Positions 32,831 to 46,054 of a DNA stretch of 64,000 nucleotides are shown here, one piece after another (position 1 is the stretch's first letter; each line of letters opens with the position of its first letter). The translations under genes were made by a program, and so were the position numbers. Source of the stretch: Pithys albifrons albifrons. Lineage: Eukaryota; Chordata; Aves; Passeriformes; Thamnophilidae. The stretch spans positions 67,928,183 through 67,992,182 of the forward strand of contig NC_092497.1 in NCBI RefSeq assembly GCF_047495875.1. The letters run 5' to 3'. Below the pieces are notes generated by a model. That model was not told where the DNA came from. It saw nothing but the letters and a program-made list of their open reading frames with translations, and did not search any database.

Positions 32831-34945
32831 GGAACCGTCTCCTACCCCCACTGTCAAATAAAAATTCTTATTTCCTCCTAAAATAAAAATATCTTCCAGG
32901 AAAATGTGTGGATCATTTATCTCTTTAGCCTATCTCAAGCTATTAAGAAACAAAGACACTTCAAAAGTAAGGTGAGCCTTAACATAAAAGTAATACTCTT
33001 GAGTTAAGCTGGTGTCTTTGGAACCAAGATCTTACAATGTAGAAAATCACTGCATGAAATAAATAAACCATATTGCTAATTCAGGTAAAGATTTTAAAGA
33101 ATTTGAAAAATCTCTTTCCCATAAACCCCAGGAATTTAGCTCTGTCTGGTTTGACAGAACCCTTGCAGCTCCTCCATTATGTGACTGAGAAATCCCCAGG
33201 CTCTTTAGGTTTTCAATGTTATACAGAATTTTGATTTCTCTTCATAAACACTTCATAAGAGGGTTCTTTTATTGTATAAACCATAAAGAAATTATGTAAG
33301 AAAACACAGTGAGAAGGAGAAAATGTGAAAAAATACCTTAAATTGATTCTAATTTTGAAATCATTGCAATAGAGCAAAGCTTACCTGAGTATCCAGGTAT
33401 GCATGATTTAGATTAAAAAGTATAATTGAATGATATTATAAACAAATAAAAAATAAATTTGTCTAATTTATCTATTTCTGAATTTGTTAATAAAATATTC
33501 ATTTTTATTAAAATCAACAATATCATTCTTACTCCAGACCTGTCAAAGGCAAGATCCGGCCAGCACATCCTGCATGCAGACAGAAATTACCACTGTGGCA
33601 AACTGTATAAGGAAGGAACTACTCATGCATACCACCAGTCAAACAAAAATCACCCCAAGTTAAGGGATAGATGGCTTCTTTGAACACCAATGACCACAAA
33701 TGCACCCCAAATATATCTCTGTGAATACCTGAAACTCAGACTGTAAGTAAAGTGAACTCAGCAGAAATCTGAGATAAGATAAAGGTGGTACTATTGTCTG
33801 GGTGTTATCTCAGACCAAGGAAGAGGTTAAGAAACTGGGGGAGAATAGTGTGCTACTGATAATGGACACAAAGAATGCAGAATTTATGGGACACAAGCAA
33901 AGTCAACTCAGCAACTGTCTGAAATCAACTCCTACTGGGCAAAAGATAGTTCTGGCAGGTAGAGATCATGACCACTGACTCACAGTCCACTGACCCAAGA
34001 AACCCACCAACTCAAGAGAAAGACTAAGCATGCAGATGAATTAGCATTAGAAGTGAGGGAATCATTTAAGCAAATGAATAAGAGAACTGTGTAGATAATG
34101 AACATTAGTCTCTTTGTTTGCTAACATTTATAAGTAGTGAAGAGTTTTTAATGACTTTGGAAATCCAACCACCAAGCAGCCTAGGTTGAAGATGGAACAG
34201 TGGGATACTCTTGAATCCACAGGTGGTGACTGTTTTCAGCAGAGTTATTTACTGATTTGACACAAATCACAAGCAGTTAAACATTTTTTTTACTTGTTCT
34301 GAAACCTTATAGATCAAAAACAGACTTAGAAAACATATCCAGAAAATGGTCAGCTCTTCTTTTAACAGCAGCAGTCAATAGTTTCAGTCCTTATCTTTAC
34401 CTTCTTCTTTATGAAATGGACTAAAATGTGAGATTATATGCAACTAAGTTTTGCCTATTTCTGTATAAACTTAAACTCCATTCTATTAAAGCCTTCATAA
34501 CTATTATTTACTAGTTAAAAAATCAGCTTAACATAATGAACACTAACATCACTGTTGGTGAAAAAATAATTAGTCCTTTCTATTTAGAGAGATTTTCTAC
34601 TAATTTCCTTGAGAAAATTCTTAGATCACACTGCTTTAACTAAAAACCATTTCACATTCTAGCTACATAAACAAGACAATTGATTGTTTAGAATACATTT
34701 ATGCCAGGTTTGCATTCTTTTCTTTATTGTTTATTTTTTCCATTTTCTTTTGTTTTGTTTTTTTAAGCCTATGCAGTTAAGTTTTCAAATTCTGCAGGCA
34801 TGAGGAAAAATAAGATAGTTCATCATAATTCTCCTTTTGAGGCAGAGATGGAAGCCCAGAATGACAACATGAAGAAGCAGCATGTTACGTATCTAATAAA
34901 AAGGTTAGGTTCTTAAGTGCAAAAACATTACTACAAAATCATAGA
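32831..34945. other. AT-rich non-coding stretch
   Basis: No gene recognised. The part at 33535-34130 is less AT-rich and may be an unrecognised old repeat. Confidence 0.45.
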
Positions 34946-35649
34946 ATAGAATAGAATCATAGAATCGATTGGGTTGGAAAAGACCACCAAGATCATCGAG
35001 TCCATCTCTAGTCCATTTACTAGATTATGGCACTCAATACCACGTACAATCTGCTTTTAAAAATCTCTAGGGATGGTGAATCCACCACCTCTCTGGGCAG
35101 CCCATTCCAATGCCTGATTACTCTCTCTGGAAAGAATTTTTTTCTGATATCCAACTTAAATTTCCCCTGGCAGAGCTTAAGCCCGTGCCCCTTGTCCTAT
35201 TGCTGAGTGCCTGGGAGAAGAGACCAACACCCACCTGGCTAGAACTTCCCTTCAGGTAGTTATAGACAGGGATGAGGTCACCTCTGAGCCTCCTCTTCTC
35301 CAGGCTAAACAACCCCAGCTCCCTCAGCCTCCCCATAGGGCTTGTGCTCCAGTCCCTTCACCAGCCTTGTTTCTCTTCTCTGGACTCGCTCCAGCACCTC
35401 AATATCCTTTCTGAACTGAGGGGCCCAGAACTGAACACAGTACTCAAGGTGTGGCCTCACCAACGCAGAGTACAGGGGAAGGATCACTTCCCTGGTCCTG
35501 CTGGCCACACTATTTTTGATACAGGCCAGGATCCCATTGGCCTTCTTGGCCACCTGGGCACACTGTTGACTCATGTTGAGCTTCCTGTCAATTAGTACCC
35601 CCAGGTCCCTTTCTGCCTGGCTGCTCTCCAGCCACTCTGTGCCCAGCCT

Positions 35650-36648
35650 TTAGTGCTGCATGGGGTTGTTGTGGCCAAAGGGCAGGACCCGGCACTTGGC
35701 CTTATTGAACTTCATCCCATTGGAATCAGCCCATCTCTCAAGTCTATCCAGGTGCCTCTGCAGAGCCCTCCTGCCTTCCAGCAGGTCGACACTCCCTCCC
35801 AGCTTGGTGTCATCAGCAAATTTGCTGATGATGGACTCAATCCCCTCATCTAAATCATCAATAAAGATGTTAAACAGGACTGGACCCAATACAGACCCCT
35901 GGGGAACACCACTGGTGACCAGCCGCCAGCTGGATGCAGCTCCATTCACCAGCACTCTCTGGGCCCGACCCTCCAGCCAGCTCCTAATCCAGGAGAGGGT
36001 ACACTTGTCCAGGCCATGGGCTACCAGCTTTTCCAGGAGTATATAATGGGAGACAGTGTCAAAGGCCTTGCTGAAGTCCAGATAGACCACATCCACAGCC
36101 TTCCCCTCATCCACCAAGTGGGTCACCTGATCACAAAAAGTGATCATTTTGATCAGACAGGACCTGCCCCTCCTAAACCCATGCTGCCTGGGTCTAATCC
36201 CTTGTCCATTCTGAAGGTGCTGTGTGATTGCACTCAGGATGAACTGCTCCATAACCCTGCCAGGCACGGAGGTCAGGCTGACAGGCCTGTAGTTGCCAGG
36301 GTCCTGCTTGCAGCCCTTTTTGTGGATTGGGGTGACATTTGCCAACCTCCAATCATCTGAAACCTCCCCAGAGAGACAGGACTGTTTGAAGATGATGGAG
36401 AGCGGTTTGGCAAGCTCTTCTGCCAGCTCCTTCATCACCCTGGGTTGGATCCTGTCTGGTCCCATAGACTTGTTAGGATCCAGCTGGCTCAGTAAGTCAG
36501 TAACTATATCCTCCTGGAATACAGGAGGGCTATTCAGCTCCCTCGCCCTGTCTACCAGCTCCAGAGGCCAGTTGTCTTGAGGGCCACCTGTCTTACTGGT
36601 GAAAACTGAGGCAAAGTAGGTGTTAAGTACCTCAGCCTTTTTCCTCAT
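35650..36648 (-). pseudogene. CR1 ORF2 reverse transcriptase, 332-codon open piece
   Basis: Contains, in order, [47 protein letters not shown] and [10 protein letters not shown]. The catalytic FADD is intact and the palm core is open. It is cut off from the endonuclease part by frameshifts at about 36650-36790 and from its C-terminus at about 35650. It is a LINE fossil, not a host gene. Confidence 0.85.
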
Positions 36649-36786
36649 CTACCTTAACTATATTTCCCTCCAAGTCCAACAGAATGGATGTTTTCCTTGC
36701 CCCTCCTTTTGTTATAAATGTATTTATTAAAGGACTTTTTGTTATGCCTAACTGAAATAGCCAAATTTGCTTTCCAATTTCACTTT

Positions 36787-37292
36787 TCATTCCCTAATTT
36801 TTTTCCTGCATGACCTAGCTCTATCTGTAAATTCTTCGTAAGTAGCCAGCCCTTTTTTCCATAATCTGTAAACTTTCTTTTTATCCCTGATTTCTTGTAG
36901 AATCTCCCTATTTAACCAAGCTGGCCGTCTTCCCCTCCGGCTGGCCTTTCGGCACACTGGGACAGCCTGTTGCTGTGCACTCAAAATTTCCTTCTTAAAA
37001 CATGTCCATCCCTCCTGGACCCCCTTGCCTTTAAGGGTTGTTTCCCATGGTATGCTCTGAATCAGTTTTTTGAATAGGCCAAAATTTGCTTTCTGGAAGT
37101 CCAGAGTAGAGGTTTTAATGGTGGCTCTCCTTACATCCCTGAGGACTGAAAGTTCTATTATTTCATGGTCACTATGCCCCAGACGGCCTCCAACCACTGC
37201 ATCATCTACCAGCCCCTCTCTGTTTGTAAATAGTAGGTCTAGTGGGGCCTTACCCCTGGTAGGCTCATTTACCAGTTGATGAAGGAATGTCA
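36787..37292 (-). pseudogene. CR1 ORF2 endonuclease C-terminal and linker piece
   Basis: LVNEPTRGKAPLDLLFTN, GHSDHEIIE and WLNREILQEIRDKKK are standard CR1 blocks. The frame is open upstream to 37374, but the first 25 or so residues are not CR1. Confidence 0.8.
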
Positions 37293-39653
37293 CTAATAAT
37301 TCTTTTAATATATTTTGATTAATTATACCTGTTTCTGAAGACAGTTCACTATGTTCAAATATGTATCTTATCATTCCATAGCATTTTTTCCTAACACTGA
37401 ATCATTATGTCATTAACTGGATCTATTAATGATGCAAGGCGCTCCTTACTTTCAGCAAGAAATATGAATTACACATGATTAATAATGGGATTGTACTTTA
37501 CCTTACTATCATGCAATGCTTAGAGTGACAGAAAAAAATATAAATCACACATTTAACTGGTCAAAATATGACAATAAAGCCTATATGTCAGCAACATACA
37601 TTTTGTTTTTGAGCATTACTGGTTTGCAGAAGTTTGCCCTAAGTCTGTACACTTTATTCAAAACCATTACTTCACAGAGTATCAATGACAGAAATGAATA
37701 TTTTTATCCATTGTTCAAGTAACCCCATGGATTCTATCCTTGGATTTTATCCTTGAAGTTTTGGTCAAGACTCATTTCACTAATTTTGAACCAGATCTGT
37801 AAAAGAAGTAAGATTTGTAACAAAAAAATTCTGTCCCACATATCCCCTAATTCTTCATGTCTTAGTAGTTATGGAAGAAATGTGAAATTTAACAGACTTC
37901 TTTCACTTTGCATTACAGCTAGATTTGATAGTAGATTTGCAAAAATGGGAAGAGGTAATTGGTAGTCCTTTGGGGATTAAAGAAGGAAGCAGAGATGCTA
38001 GAAACATGGCTTTCATCATAAGAAAGACAGACCACAAGCAATAAATTGCAAAGGTTTAAAATGTATAAAGGTGGTGTAGTGTATGTGTTTTCTGGTCAAA
38101 TAAACTTATACACAGCCTTTTGAAGGACTATGGAAATTTATCCATTTATTTAAGAAATTTCAGACTTTTTTTTTAATAACAAACTGAATTTTCTAGTGCA
38201 CCTGTCTCACCAAGTAGAAGTCACCATTTTTTTAAGGATGAAGCATATGAAATCCAGAATGGGTAAGGTGACTTAGATGTCACTTATAAATTTCTCTTTC
38301 TTACAGACTGTTAGGCAGTGGTGGGGTCTGCTGGATTACATCTCCTTTGACCTTCAAGTAAATGCAGTACAACTTAGACCAGTGTTCATGGGGCAAAAGT
38401 TCTTCTAAACTTAAATGCTACAATAAATCACATAGGAAAGGCACAGAAAACCAGATCTGTGGTTCATTAAATCCATTATCTTGTCTCAGTGGCATGCAAC
38501 AGCAGTTTCAGAGGCTAAGGAGCAAGAATCATCATTTATTTCTCCAAACTGCAGGTTGTAAAAGCTGGTTTTTATTCTGTATACCCCAAAACATTCTCCC
38601 TGGCATTTTGAGAGAGTTTGTAAAGTGCCTGGCACATGAACAAGATCTGTAAAATCATTTTGGACTTTACTTCTTCAATGCAAGTAAGTTGTAATTAAGC
38701 TGTGTTAGGTCAAGTGCTGATATTGAGCTGAGCTTTTAACAGTTGCTAATAAGAAGAGAAGATGTTAAAGTTGAAGAAAGGAGTATGGGAACTAAACTTC
38801 TGCTTTTCCATGCTCTGAAGACTTCTTACATAACTTTAAACAAAACACTTTCTCAGTGTTTTTATGAAATTAAAGAGTCAGATTTAGTCTGTCAAATTCA
38901 AATATGATTTAGCTTTTTAGCAAATGTGAAACTTCTGGAGGTTACGCATTTGCACCTCAGGAAGTACTGTCATGGTAATCATAATAGTTATTATTATGAT
39001 TTCTCAAAAAACAATTTTGAAAAAAAAATAGATTCATCTGCAATAAAACTATTTCCTGTCATAATTTCAATTTAAAAATCTTTAGTACCAGTGGAGATGA
39101 AGAACTCAGAAGCAGGATTTGATTCCAAAACCCAGACTGCATTCAAAAGGCTGGAAGTTAATAGGGAGTGGAAGAAATCTGCCTAAAATAATCTAACAGC
39201 CTTTATGAGGTTCCAAGTTGGCCTGTCATTCTCACTTCTTACACTGCATCTTGAGTTTTTCCTGTTCCATAACATAATACAACTTCTGACAACAGAGAGT
39301 GAATTGCATTAGGAACACTCTTGAAGAAATATTTACAGCAGAAGAGTTACAGAGCTTGCTGCAATTTTTACCTTGAGCACTGTATCCCCTTTCTATTTCT
39401 GTAGACTTTTTGGCAAATTAGAAAGAAAAACAAAGGCTAGGCAATGCATTTGTTGAATTCATGCCCTTCCAGTCTAACTTCATTACAAGACCAGTAATAA
39501 TACAAATGTTCCTTCTATTTCATTCAGAATATTCAACAGCTGTAACCAGTAACATTGGCTGCTGCTCCAGCACCTCATTCTGTCACAAACCCTATGTCTT
39601 AATGGTATTAGTGGGAGTAACATGCTTTGTAGCATTTTCTATCAACTGTCATT
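37293..39653. other. AT-rich non-coding stretch
   Basis: No gene or recognisable repeat seen. Confidence 0.5.
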
Positions 39654-39740
39654 AAAAAAAAAAAGACAAACCAAAAGACAAAACTAAACAAAAAAACCCA
39701 CACAAAAACCAAACCAAACCAAACCCCACCAAACAAAAGC
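39654..39740. repeat. A/C-rich low-complexity tract
   Basis: A-run followed by caaaccaaaccaaacc-type repeats. Confidence 0.85.
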
Positions 39741-40162
39741 AGCTATTTTCACATGTGCACCTGTCAGCATCTTGTCTGAGCCGCTCAGTTTTGTTTATGT
39801 ATATATTGCAGCTGATCGCTTTTCAACACTTTCAAAATTGGTATCTAATTCCATCTATTGCCAGTTTTCCTTAACTAACTTTATTACTTTCACTGTTCAA
39901 ATGCAGCCTTTTGGACTTGAGATAGGTAATTAATAATTCAGTACAGAACAGTCAGAAATCTTTACCAGAGGGGTTTCTGTTTGTTTATTTCTTTCTTTTG
40001 GATTCTTTTGCCTTTATTTGTTTATTTGGTAAAGTTTAATGATTCTCTAATTCTTTCTGCAAAACAGATTACTGAACAGTAAGTCACACATGTAAGAGGG
40101 AATAACTCAGGCACGTAGTTTCATCAATGATCATTGGGCCAGTAATTTATTCTTTCCTGATG
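39741..40162. other. AT-rich non-coding stretch
   Basis: Nothing recognisable. Confidence 0.45.
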
Positions 40163-41724
40163 GACATCATGATCATCAACATGGCTAGGCTTCATGAACG
40201 AAGATTTGAGAAGGGCACTACCCACACTTGCTGCAAGAGTGCTGGTGGCTAAAAAGGCTGATGCAGGATAGGCAAGTTTGGTCACAAAAGGCACAGCGAA
40301 ATGTCTCCTTTGGCAATATTGGCAAGGAATGGTTCTTTCTGTGTTGTCTTTTGCCCTTGAGACTGACTCTTCATGCATTCTCAAAGGAAGCAGCAGTGTC
40401 GTGAATGGTGTGTCTCCATGAATCACGATTTGAAGCTAGACTGGACCACTGATGTCAGTCAATATGGCCAAGGCTGAGGTGTTGTTTCAGGGAGTCCTTG
40501 TATCTCTTCTTCAGGGCTCCTCTCTTGCCACAGCTGGTGGCAAGTTCACCATAGAGCACAATCTTTGGGAGGTGGTGATCCTCCATCCTGGAGATGTGCC
40601 CTGCCCAGCGCAGCTGTATTCTTAGCAGCATGACCTCAATACTGGTGACCCCTGCCTGTTCAAGAACAGACACATTAGTCACGTAATCAGACCAGTGGAT
40701 GTTTAGGATTGAACGGAGGCACTGCTGATGGAAGCACTCGAGGAGCCGCAGGTGATGGCGGTAGATGAATCATGATTCAGACCCATATAAAAGAGTAGAC
40801 AGTACAATGGGTCTGTAGACACTGATCTTTGTACTTTTCTTCAGGTGTTTATTGGACCAGAGTCTTTTATGCAGCTTTCCAAAGGCTCTGTATGCTTTTG
40901 CTAACCCCTTGTCTATCTCTTTGTCAGTCTTACCATCTGAGATAATGATACTTCCCTGATAGGTGAACAGCTGGACTGACTTAAGCTCTGATTCACCTAT
41001 GGTGATGTGGGGATGATAGAAAACTTCCTCAGGTGTAGGTTGATAGAGGACTTCTGTTTTCTTCAAGCCAACTTCCAGTCCAAAAACTCAGCAGCCTCTG
41101 CAAAGAGGGATGTTAAGCGCTGCAGAGCTGCTTGTCTGTGTGAGCAACGAGGGTGGCATTGTTTGCAAAAAGAAGCTCACGGACAAGGTGATTCAGGGTC
41201 TTGGTGTGGGCCTTCAGTTGCCTTAGGTTGAATAGGCTTCCATCGGTACGATATCGGATGTAGACGCCGTTTTCTTCATCAAGGTCTGCCGTGGCTCTTT
41301 GGAGCATCATGCTGAAGAAGACGGTGAATAGAGTTGGTGCAAGAACGCAATCTTGTTTGACACCCTTGGTTATTGCAAAGGGCTCAGAGAGTGCACCGGC
41401 ATATCTGCCTTGTCCTTGCTGATCCTCATGTAGCAGGATGATCATTTAGAGGAACTTGGGGGGACATCCTAAACGTTCCAAGATCTGCCACAGGCCTCTT
41501 CTGCTCACAGTGTCAAAAACTTTGGTGAGGTCAATGAAGTAGTTACATAGAGTCCTTTGTTCTGTTCCCTAACATCTCTTGCAGTTGTCTAAGACCAAAT
41601 ACCATGTCTGTGGTGCTCCTATTGGCTCTGAAACCACACTGGCTTTCAGGTAGAAGTTCTTCTGCACTAGTGGGTACTAATCCATTCAGAAGTATTCTTG
41701 CAAGGATTTTACCAGCAATGGACA
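40163..41724 (-). mobile_element. Older RTE-type LINE copy, minus strand
   Basis: The 3' end has a degenerate (GAT)n tail, followed inwards by the same terminal block as the copy at 24931 and the same coding order. It is longer, reaching into the RT domain. Broken minus-strand frames give SIAGKILARILLN and QCGFRANRSTTDMV (about 41716-41543), GVKQDCVLAPTLF and FANNATLVAHT (41445-41113), then TYQGSIIISDGKTDKEID (41066-40770) and WAGHISRMEDHHLPK (40682-40455). CpG sites are mostly decayed relative to the other copy. A possible atggacat repeat at both ends (40160-40167, 41718-41725) is too short to trust. Confidence 0.82.
41113..41445 (-). pseudogene. RTE reverse transcriptase palm, inactivated
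   Basis: The palm motif that should carry two catalytic aspartates reads FANN, so the enzyme is dead even apart from the frameshifts around it. Confidence 0.75.
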
Positions 41725-41725
41725 T

Positions 41726-44460
41726 AATACTAATGTATATATTCATTTCCAATTCTATTTTAAGCAAGATAGCATTTGGTTATCCTTGGAACCCACCTAT
41801 TGCCAGACATTAAATATACCCAACAGAATTTCTTGTAACACAATCAGGTCTTCCTTCTATATGTCCTACTGAGTTATACTTGGATGGAAAGATGAAGATA
41901 ACTTTTTATTGTGCCATTGTTGTTTTGCCATTGTTGCTTTCTGTTCTTTTTTTCTTTCTTTTTTCTTTTTGTTTTCAACATGAAAAAATGAGTAAGAAAG
42001 TTGAGAGCATTTTTGCTTGAATTGTTTTCCCACTGCTGTTTGATTTAAGAGATGGATTTAAACTCTGGTGTCCTCTGACGTCTTGGAGAAATGGGATGCG
42101 GAGCTCACATATCCTAGAAGAAAAAATAAGAAAGAAGAAGTTGAATCATTTATTTTACAAGTGAATACATATTTCTGCAGACTGATGAATAAATCATTGT
42201 ATTTGCAGTGCTTTATAGAATAATAATTTATTACAGTGTTTTATAGGCAAAAAAAAAGTCCATAAACATAGGCAATGTTTAAAATTCTATATCAGGCTCA
42301 GGACTTATCCTGGCCACTGACATCAAGATAAGTACACTGTGTATCTTGAACAGTCCAGACTCTTTCAAACTGCTTTCAACAAACCATCAAAGTGGCTACC
42401 AGCTAATACTTTAATTTTGGAGACATCATTCTATTTCCCTTTGGATGACTGAGACATCCAGTTTAAACTGGATTTTCATATCTACTCCAAAAGGAATACA
42501 AAAAAAAAAAAAACGGGTGGGGGGAAACTTTAACATTTTAATGTTCCCTATTTTATGTGTCTTAAAGCAGATATAGACAAGTTTTTCTTCAACATGTTAG
42601 ATTTGAAACATAGATGAATATCTTGATAAACTGCAAACAGATAGAAAAATAGAGTTCTGCTGGAATTTAGTACCAAATCTGTGATTGCCTGAGCTTCTCT
42701 GCTTAGGTGTATGCAGAGACTATACATAGGTATGTAGATGTGAGAGTCTGGGCAGGGAGCACTGCAAAGAAACTCAAATGAAACAATTGAAATCACACTA
42801 GTTGTTTCCTTTTAACAAAAGTCTTGTAAAAAGAGGTTAAGATGATCATCTCTCCTCTGCACCATACACCACAAAAGCAAGGAAAAGACAAAGAACAAAA
42901 CTCCCAAGTTCTTGTTCTGGGATATTTTTTTTTGTCTTTCTTTCAGTCTTCTTCACCCCTTCCCCAAAAGTGCTTCAATAAGCATTGTTAGACAATACAT
43001 GATGAAAAATTTGAAATTCTATTTTAGAACGTGATTGGATAAAGCTTACATGTTCCAGTAATTTTTTTCCAAACATCATCACTGAGAACACTTTAAGGGT
43101 AGTAATGAGGTTTTGGAGAGTCTGTAGCTGATTCGGTTTTAAAAATTAGTAACAGTTTAGTTTTTAGGAAATAATTTCTGGAAAAAGAAAGAGGAATCTT
43201 CAGTAAAGGTACGGTAATGAAGACTAAAACATAAACCAGTGATCCACAGATAATATTCCTTTTGTAATTCTAACATCCTAGAGTAAATTCAAAATTTATA
43301 TTTAGTTTACAGTTTCACTGTTCTTTTTTAATGACAGACAAAATCTCTGGAAAGCACTCAACTTCATATTCACCTACTACCTCTGTTTCTCTGCAAAATG
43401 GTGGTGGCAGGGCACTGGTTTGTGGTGCTTTGACATATTCATGGTAGGCTACTGAGAAGGGAGTTTGATGGGGTGAAAGAGGAAGGTTTCTAAAGACTCT
43501 CCAGCTGCAGAAAAGTCTATGATGTAGCAGCTGCCAATGGAAACACGTCAAAGAGAAATACAAGGGGTGAGAAGGGGAATACCTTGAGGAAGCTTCCTAG
43601 ATACAATCCCATTATGTCAAACCTACTCTTTTCAGACCATTAGCTCTAGAACTTAACTCTAATCAAAATTTCTTCAAATTAACACACTTCTTTCTTACGT
43701 CTTCCAGGCAATGTCAGATAGATATCACAATCATGATTTTAGAAGCATTGCCGAAAAGATAAAAGAAAAACTGTGAGACACACAAATTACTCATTGAATT
43801 GTCCCACCTTCCACAAGTACTCCCTTGGTCTAAAAAAGAGTATATACGAATTTGTAGAAACTGATACTTTAACAGCTTAACAATCATAACAACCGTATAC
43901 ACATATGAAATGCTATGGTCCATGAAGCAAATAAGATGACATTACAGCTCAATGTTGAATTGTAATTGAATATTATGCAATCTCACATGAATTCCAAACC
44001 ACACTATTTACATATTTACCTAACAGTACAGTAGTGAGGTGAAAATGCAGTAGTATTCTGCCAGTTTTTGGCTGAAGTATGTTTTGTAATCTAGTTGATC
44101 CAATAGCACATTTACACCTGGATTGATTTTCAGTGCAAATCAGCAACCTAATCAGTTTCATTCATTCTACATCAGAGAAGCAGGGAAGTTTAACTAGATA
44201 TTACCTTTTCTGTATGCTATATTTGTATATGTAAATTTAGGGGAGTTTGCCATCACTTACATTTCTTTTTTTCAACAGCAATAGCAACGGAATTTGTGGA
44301 TTTCTACAGTGTCGGTATTCTACTTGGTTAAAATACAAGAGGGGAATAAAACAAAGCACGGTAACAATCAGTTTGAGTGAGACTTTTTTTGGTTTTTTTT
44401 CTTCTGCTTAAAATTCTAAAAGAAAAGAAATCATCACTAAGGCTGAAAACAGCTCTAGAG
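41726..44460. other. AT-rich non-coding stretch
   Basis: No gene or recognisable repeat seen in 2.7 kb apart from short T- or A-runs (for example 41945-41975 and 42500-42515). Confidence 0.5.
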
Positions 44461-44522
44461 ACCAAATTAAAAAAAAAAAAAGAAAAAAAGACACACCCAC
44501 CCACCCATCCCCAGCCCCCCAG
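44461..44522. repeat. A-run and C-rich low-complexity tract
   Basis: A12GA7-type run, followed by cacccacccaccc and a C-rich end. Confidence 0.85.
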
Positions 44523-44869
44523 CCATATAAGATATATGTCAAGCTGTATTTTGTTTAGCACACAGTTATAGGGTGTTTTAAACTCAGAAAAAAAATAAAA
44601 AAGGCATATTTAAGCAGGGCTAGAGATGCACTATCAGTCGAAAGAAGAATGAGCTAGATGGATGCTTCGGGTGTGGTCCAGAACATTAGTATATATGATT
44701 CTATACTTCCGAAATAACTTTTCCAAATAGTAGCTTGAGAAACCTCCATAAATCTTCAAATTCTGCAGCTCTAGAAAATGTCTTTTATGATAAAACCCCA
44801 AATACGTTTGGGATCACTGATATCATGATGATAAATTAGATTAATTCTTAGTAAGAGCAATAGTCTTTT

Positions 44870-45533
44870 ACTGTAAACAGACCAGAGCAAACTGCTTCCC
44901 CAACACCACAATTAAAATACAAAACAAAAGAGAACAACCCCCAAACCAGCAGGTTTCCTCCTGGAGAAAAGTCATACTTATGGGTAATGTCTGTGTAACA
45001 CCCCAACTAACTGCAGGGTGAGCTCCCAGTCTCTTTCCAGCAAAACAGACGAGTGGTGAGCATTCAAATGAATTCTGTCTCTACCTCTGTGTCTGTAGTC
45101 CCAAACAAAGAAGGAAAGCTGGAAGTGGAGAGCCACAGCGTGTCCCAGAAAGCAGCTGTGCCTTCTCTCTCCCGGGACACTGCTGCAGCCGGGCAGGCAG
45201 GCCACGACACTGCAGGCAGCAGGGAGACCAGAGTGGTCTCAACCAGGAGAATAGCCATGGCAAGGAAAAAAGGAACCAGCTCACCAAAAAAACAGCAGCA
45301 GCAGCCAGGAGCAGAAGAAAAACGGCTTCTCCTCTACCGCAGCACACAGACACTGCTCCTGTGTTCAGCCGAGCTAAAAAAACGGAAATGTCCCCAAAAA
45401 CGAAAGCGACAATCTGTCCCCCACCCAAATGATCAAGAAGAAGCCGTAGCAGTTAACTACTTCTTTTGTTAACTTATGGCATGGGCAGTTAGTGACAGGG
45501 AGAGAATTTACATTATAATTCAAAACTACAACA
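44870..45533 (-). mobile_element. Older LTR related to the palindromic provirus's LTR
   Basis: From ctgtaaacagaccag to a terminal aaaactacaaca it follows 6633-7327 with many substitutions and indels, sharing for example cttccccaacacca, caggtttcctcc, cagttaactacttctttt and gggcagtta. The first 130 bp or so (plus-strand side) of the LTR are missing or unrecognisable. It shows that the LTR family has been active before. Confidence 0.8.
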
Positions 45534-46054
45534 GGTGTCATGTCTGCTAATGGGCCATCAGTGATTTCAAATACCCTATGACTCACTGAGTGAGATTACT
45601 CATTGTGTAACTCCCCTCCCTGAGGGGAGTTGTGTAACTCCCCTCCCTGAGGGAGGTACTGGACAGTCCCACCTGGACCTGAGGGGATGTAATCTCGGGG
45701 GATTTGGGACTTGGGGAACCACTCGTTAGATCCAGAGGAGGACCAGAACCTCAACAGGACTGAGACCACCATTCTTCACCAGACTGCAACCATCAGCTGC
45801 ACCAACAGGTTTTTTACTTCCTTTTACTTTGGACTTGGGGGGGAACCACGTGGGGTTCAGCACATGGGCAAACAAACCCCTTTGTGTTTTTGCCTCAGGC
45901 TGCTGGGTCATACTTCTGGGTTTTGTGGTTTACAACCAATTTCTCTTTGTGCCATTGCATTTATTGTAATATTGTTATTAAATTGTAACTCTGACTTACA
46001 ATCTGTTTTGTGTTGGGTTCATTTCTCCTGCCAGTTTACCTTTAAACCAGCACA
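45534..46054 (+). mobile_element. ERV LTR, plus strand, 5' part missing
   Basis: Matches, in opposite orientation, the LTR at 59707-60312: ctaatgggccatcagtgatt, ccagaggaggaccagaacct, caccaacaggtttt, and the end gccagtttacctttaaacca, then gcaca. The first 130 bp or so of the LTR are absent. Its start abuts the previous LTR exactly. A 27-bp unit is duplicated inside it (45604 and 45631). Confidence 0.8.

Larger units (their letters stand above)
34946..37292 (-). mobile_element. Well-preserved CR1 LINE copy, 5'-truncated
   Basis: Starts on the plus strand with the CR1 end repeat (catagaatc units near 34946-34970) and runs through 3' UTR, RT and the endonuclease C-terminal region to about 37292, where similarity stops. 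One of the better-preserved CR1 copies in the window. Confidence 0.9.

Noticed and set aside
40160..41725. 8-bp target duplication (atggacat) for the second RTE copy
   Set aside because: Too short, and part of it coincides with RTE coding sequence, so chance is likely.
45053..45472. 139-codon open frame as a gene
   Set aside because: It lies wholly inside an ERV LTR fragment and has no recognisable domain.
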